DNA of 64,000 bases from Streptomyces tauricus (GTDB lineage: Bacteria; Actinomycetota; Actinomycetes; Streptomycetales; Streptomycetaceae): positions 124,001-188,000 of the forward strand of contig NZ_BMVY01000013.1 of NCBI RefSeq assembly GCF_014650955.1. Reading direction: 5' to 3'. Under the pieces are notes generated by a model that ran no database searches, was not told the origin of the DNA, and saw only the letters and a program-made list of their open reading frames with translations. The translations under genes and the position numbers were made by a program. This document shows positions 63,080 through 64,000 of this stretch, piece after piece. Positions within the stretch are counted from its first letter, which is position 1. Every line of letters starts with the position of its first letter.

Positions 63080-63460
63080 GCCGCCTTCTTCACGGATTCT
63101 CACTTTACGATCAGCGATCAATAGCCAGGAATGGTTCGGCAGGCGATCCTTGGTGGTGAATTGAGGGGTAGAAATGCTTCATGTGCGGCTATTGAGTTGT
63201 CGGGCACGGGCCTACTTGCGTGCGGCCATCGCGATCTCTCGGGCAGTCGTAGAGCCGCCAGACAACCCAGAGACACTTGCCTCCCGCGTCTGAGGGCTTG
63301 CCTTGGATGGTGGGGTTCGCAGATGAAGCTAGAGCGGTTGTGGGCCAGGATCCAAGTAGATTGCGCGAGTTTGCAGCAAGCTCATTGACCGGTCACAACG
63401 CATCGCAGACCATCGCTGAGTCGAACAAACCTGAGCAAGGCAGCAGACAGGAGAACAACC
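63080..63460. other. Divergent intergenic region
   Basis: About 380 bases between divergent genes. AGGAG at ~63447 is the ribosome site of the gene at 63461. The remainder is less GC-rich than average and has no supported gene; promoters for both sides are expected here. Confidence 0.4.
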
Positions 63461-63880
63461 ATGAAGCTACGGTTCCTTGGTAAGAACTCCACGGTCGGTG
63501 ACTGCCCGACCCTCTACGCCACGGACCGGGACACCTACCTCGTCCAGGGTTGGAAGATCTTCGCGAACGACCTGTTGATGCAGCTTGAGATCCCGGAGGG
63601 GGAGACGGCGGTTGAGGTGCCCACAGAGCTGTTCGAGCACCTCACCGAGGACGACCTGGCGGTCGGGGAGATCAGGCGCGTCGAGGATCCGATCATGATC
63701 CTCACGCCGAACGGTACGTTCGTGGTCCAGGGCCGCGAGGTGACCGACCCCGAGACCCTGGCTCAGATGGAGATTCCGGACTACGAGACCGTGGTCGAGG
63801 TCCCCAAGGCCGCGATCACCGCCCTACTGGAGGAACCGCGTGGAGCTGATCTCCAGCGCCGAGCGCAACCAGCTCTTTGA
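63461..63880 (+). CDS. Hypothetical protein with internal duplication, paired with DUF6879
   Basis: 139 residues from an ATG with AGGAG upstream. Two similar ~45-residue units occur: LYATDRDTYLVQGWKIF to ETAVEVPTELFEHL, and ILTPNGTFVVQGREVTDPE to ETVVEVPKAAITALL. Each looks like a small beta unit with the pattern TYLVQG/TFVVQG. Its last 14 codons overlap the DUF6879 gene in another frame. I recall single-unit versions next to DUF6879 in Streptomyces; the family function is unknown. Confidence 0.65.
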   Translation: MKLRFLGKNSTVGDCPTLYATDRDTYLVQGWKIFANDLLMQLEIPEGETAVEVPTELFEHLTEDDLAVGEIRRVEDPIMILTPNGTFVVQGREVTDPETLAQMEIPDYETVVEVPKAAITALLEEPRGADLQRRAQPAL

Positions 63881-64000
63881 AAGCTTCGCGCACGACGCAT
63901 TCCATCTGGAGCTGAGAGACGACTACTCCGTTCCCGACGAGGACAGTCCGTTCGCGAACTGGCTCCGCGGCGAGACCGTCGACTACTCCTACATGGAACC
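63840..64000 (+). CDS. DUF6879 protein, cut by the window end
   Basis: Starts at the GTG at 63840, inside the previous gene. The visible 53 residues include ERNQLFESFAHDAFHLEL and YSVPDEDSPFANWLRGE, the N-terminal signature of DUF6879, whose members accompany WhiJ-like XRE regulators in Streptomyces. The C-terminus lies beyond the window. Confidence 0.7.
   Translation, partial: MELISSAERNQLFESFAHDAFHLELRDDYSVPDEDSPFANWLRGETVDYSYME

Overview
The window is chromosomal DNA of a Streptomyces species or close relative. It has very high GC, actinomycete codon use, frequent GTG starts with GGAGG-type ribosome binding sites, and a gene set and order I recognise from the Streptomyces core chromosome: sepH, hemH, cutRS, dut, kdpDE and TrkA-type genes. 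No rRNA, tRNA or CRISPR array was found.

Core half, 1 to about 34.6 kb. A PatA-like GNAT/acyl-CoA synthetase fusion is followed by a DUF5998-like gene, an alkaline-phosphatase-fold gene and tdk. Next come a two-domain VOC protein, a rhodanese-type sulfurtransferase, the cell-division gene sepH and a coupled MFS transporter/sugar-lactone oxidase pair. Then hemH and an inositol monophosphatase precede the CutRS two-component system, which is followed by small conserved actinobacterial genes (DUF4193, EcsC-like, DUF3093). A thioesterase, dut and DUF3710 form one transcription unit. A muramoyl amidase-like protein, a secreted alginate-lyase-like protein and an orphan ABC ATPase lead into a potassium block: kdpDE, an OB-fold protein, DUF3159, two TrkA/RCK proteins, an unannotated 38-residue membrane peptide and a KimA-like APC transporter. 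A TRAM-domain RNA methyltransferase closes the core. Several perfect hairpins separate convergent genes.

Accessory half, 34.6 kb to the end. It opens with heptamer repeats and a truncated IS5-type transposase. Next is a predicted conflict or defence module: a Trypco2-type small protein followed by a 1638-residue trypsin-like protease fused to a P-loop ATPase and a long helical C-terminus, with a DUF4238 gene opposite.

From 42.3 to 55.3 kb, on the minus strand, lies an FxLD-type class I lanthipeptide cluster. It contains a LuxR-type regulator, a 61-residue precursor, LanB, LanC, a protein combining a LanB elimination-type domain with an isoaspartyl O-methyltransferase (LanS_A type), a helical-repeat protein and an ABC exporter. 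It continues with a triple-Nudix protein translationally coupled to a kinase/VanX-like dipeptidase fusion that could serve in self-protection.

From 55.4 to 60.6 kb is an amine-metabolism-like operon: APC permease, glutamine synthetase-like enzyme, endonuclease/phosphatase-fold protein and a double-GntR regulator. It decays at its 3' end into a frame-disrupted membrane gene and a remnant of a second glutamine synthetase carrying a micro-inversion. The window ends with hypothetical genes, a DUF6624 protein, an anti-sigma-type ATPase, and an internally duplicated protein overlapping a DUF6879 gene cut by the window edge.

Functions are assigned from motifs and remembered family features only. 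No database search was run.
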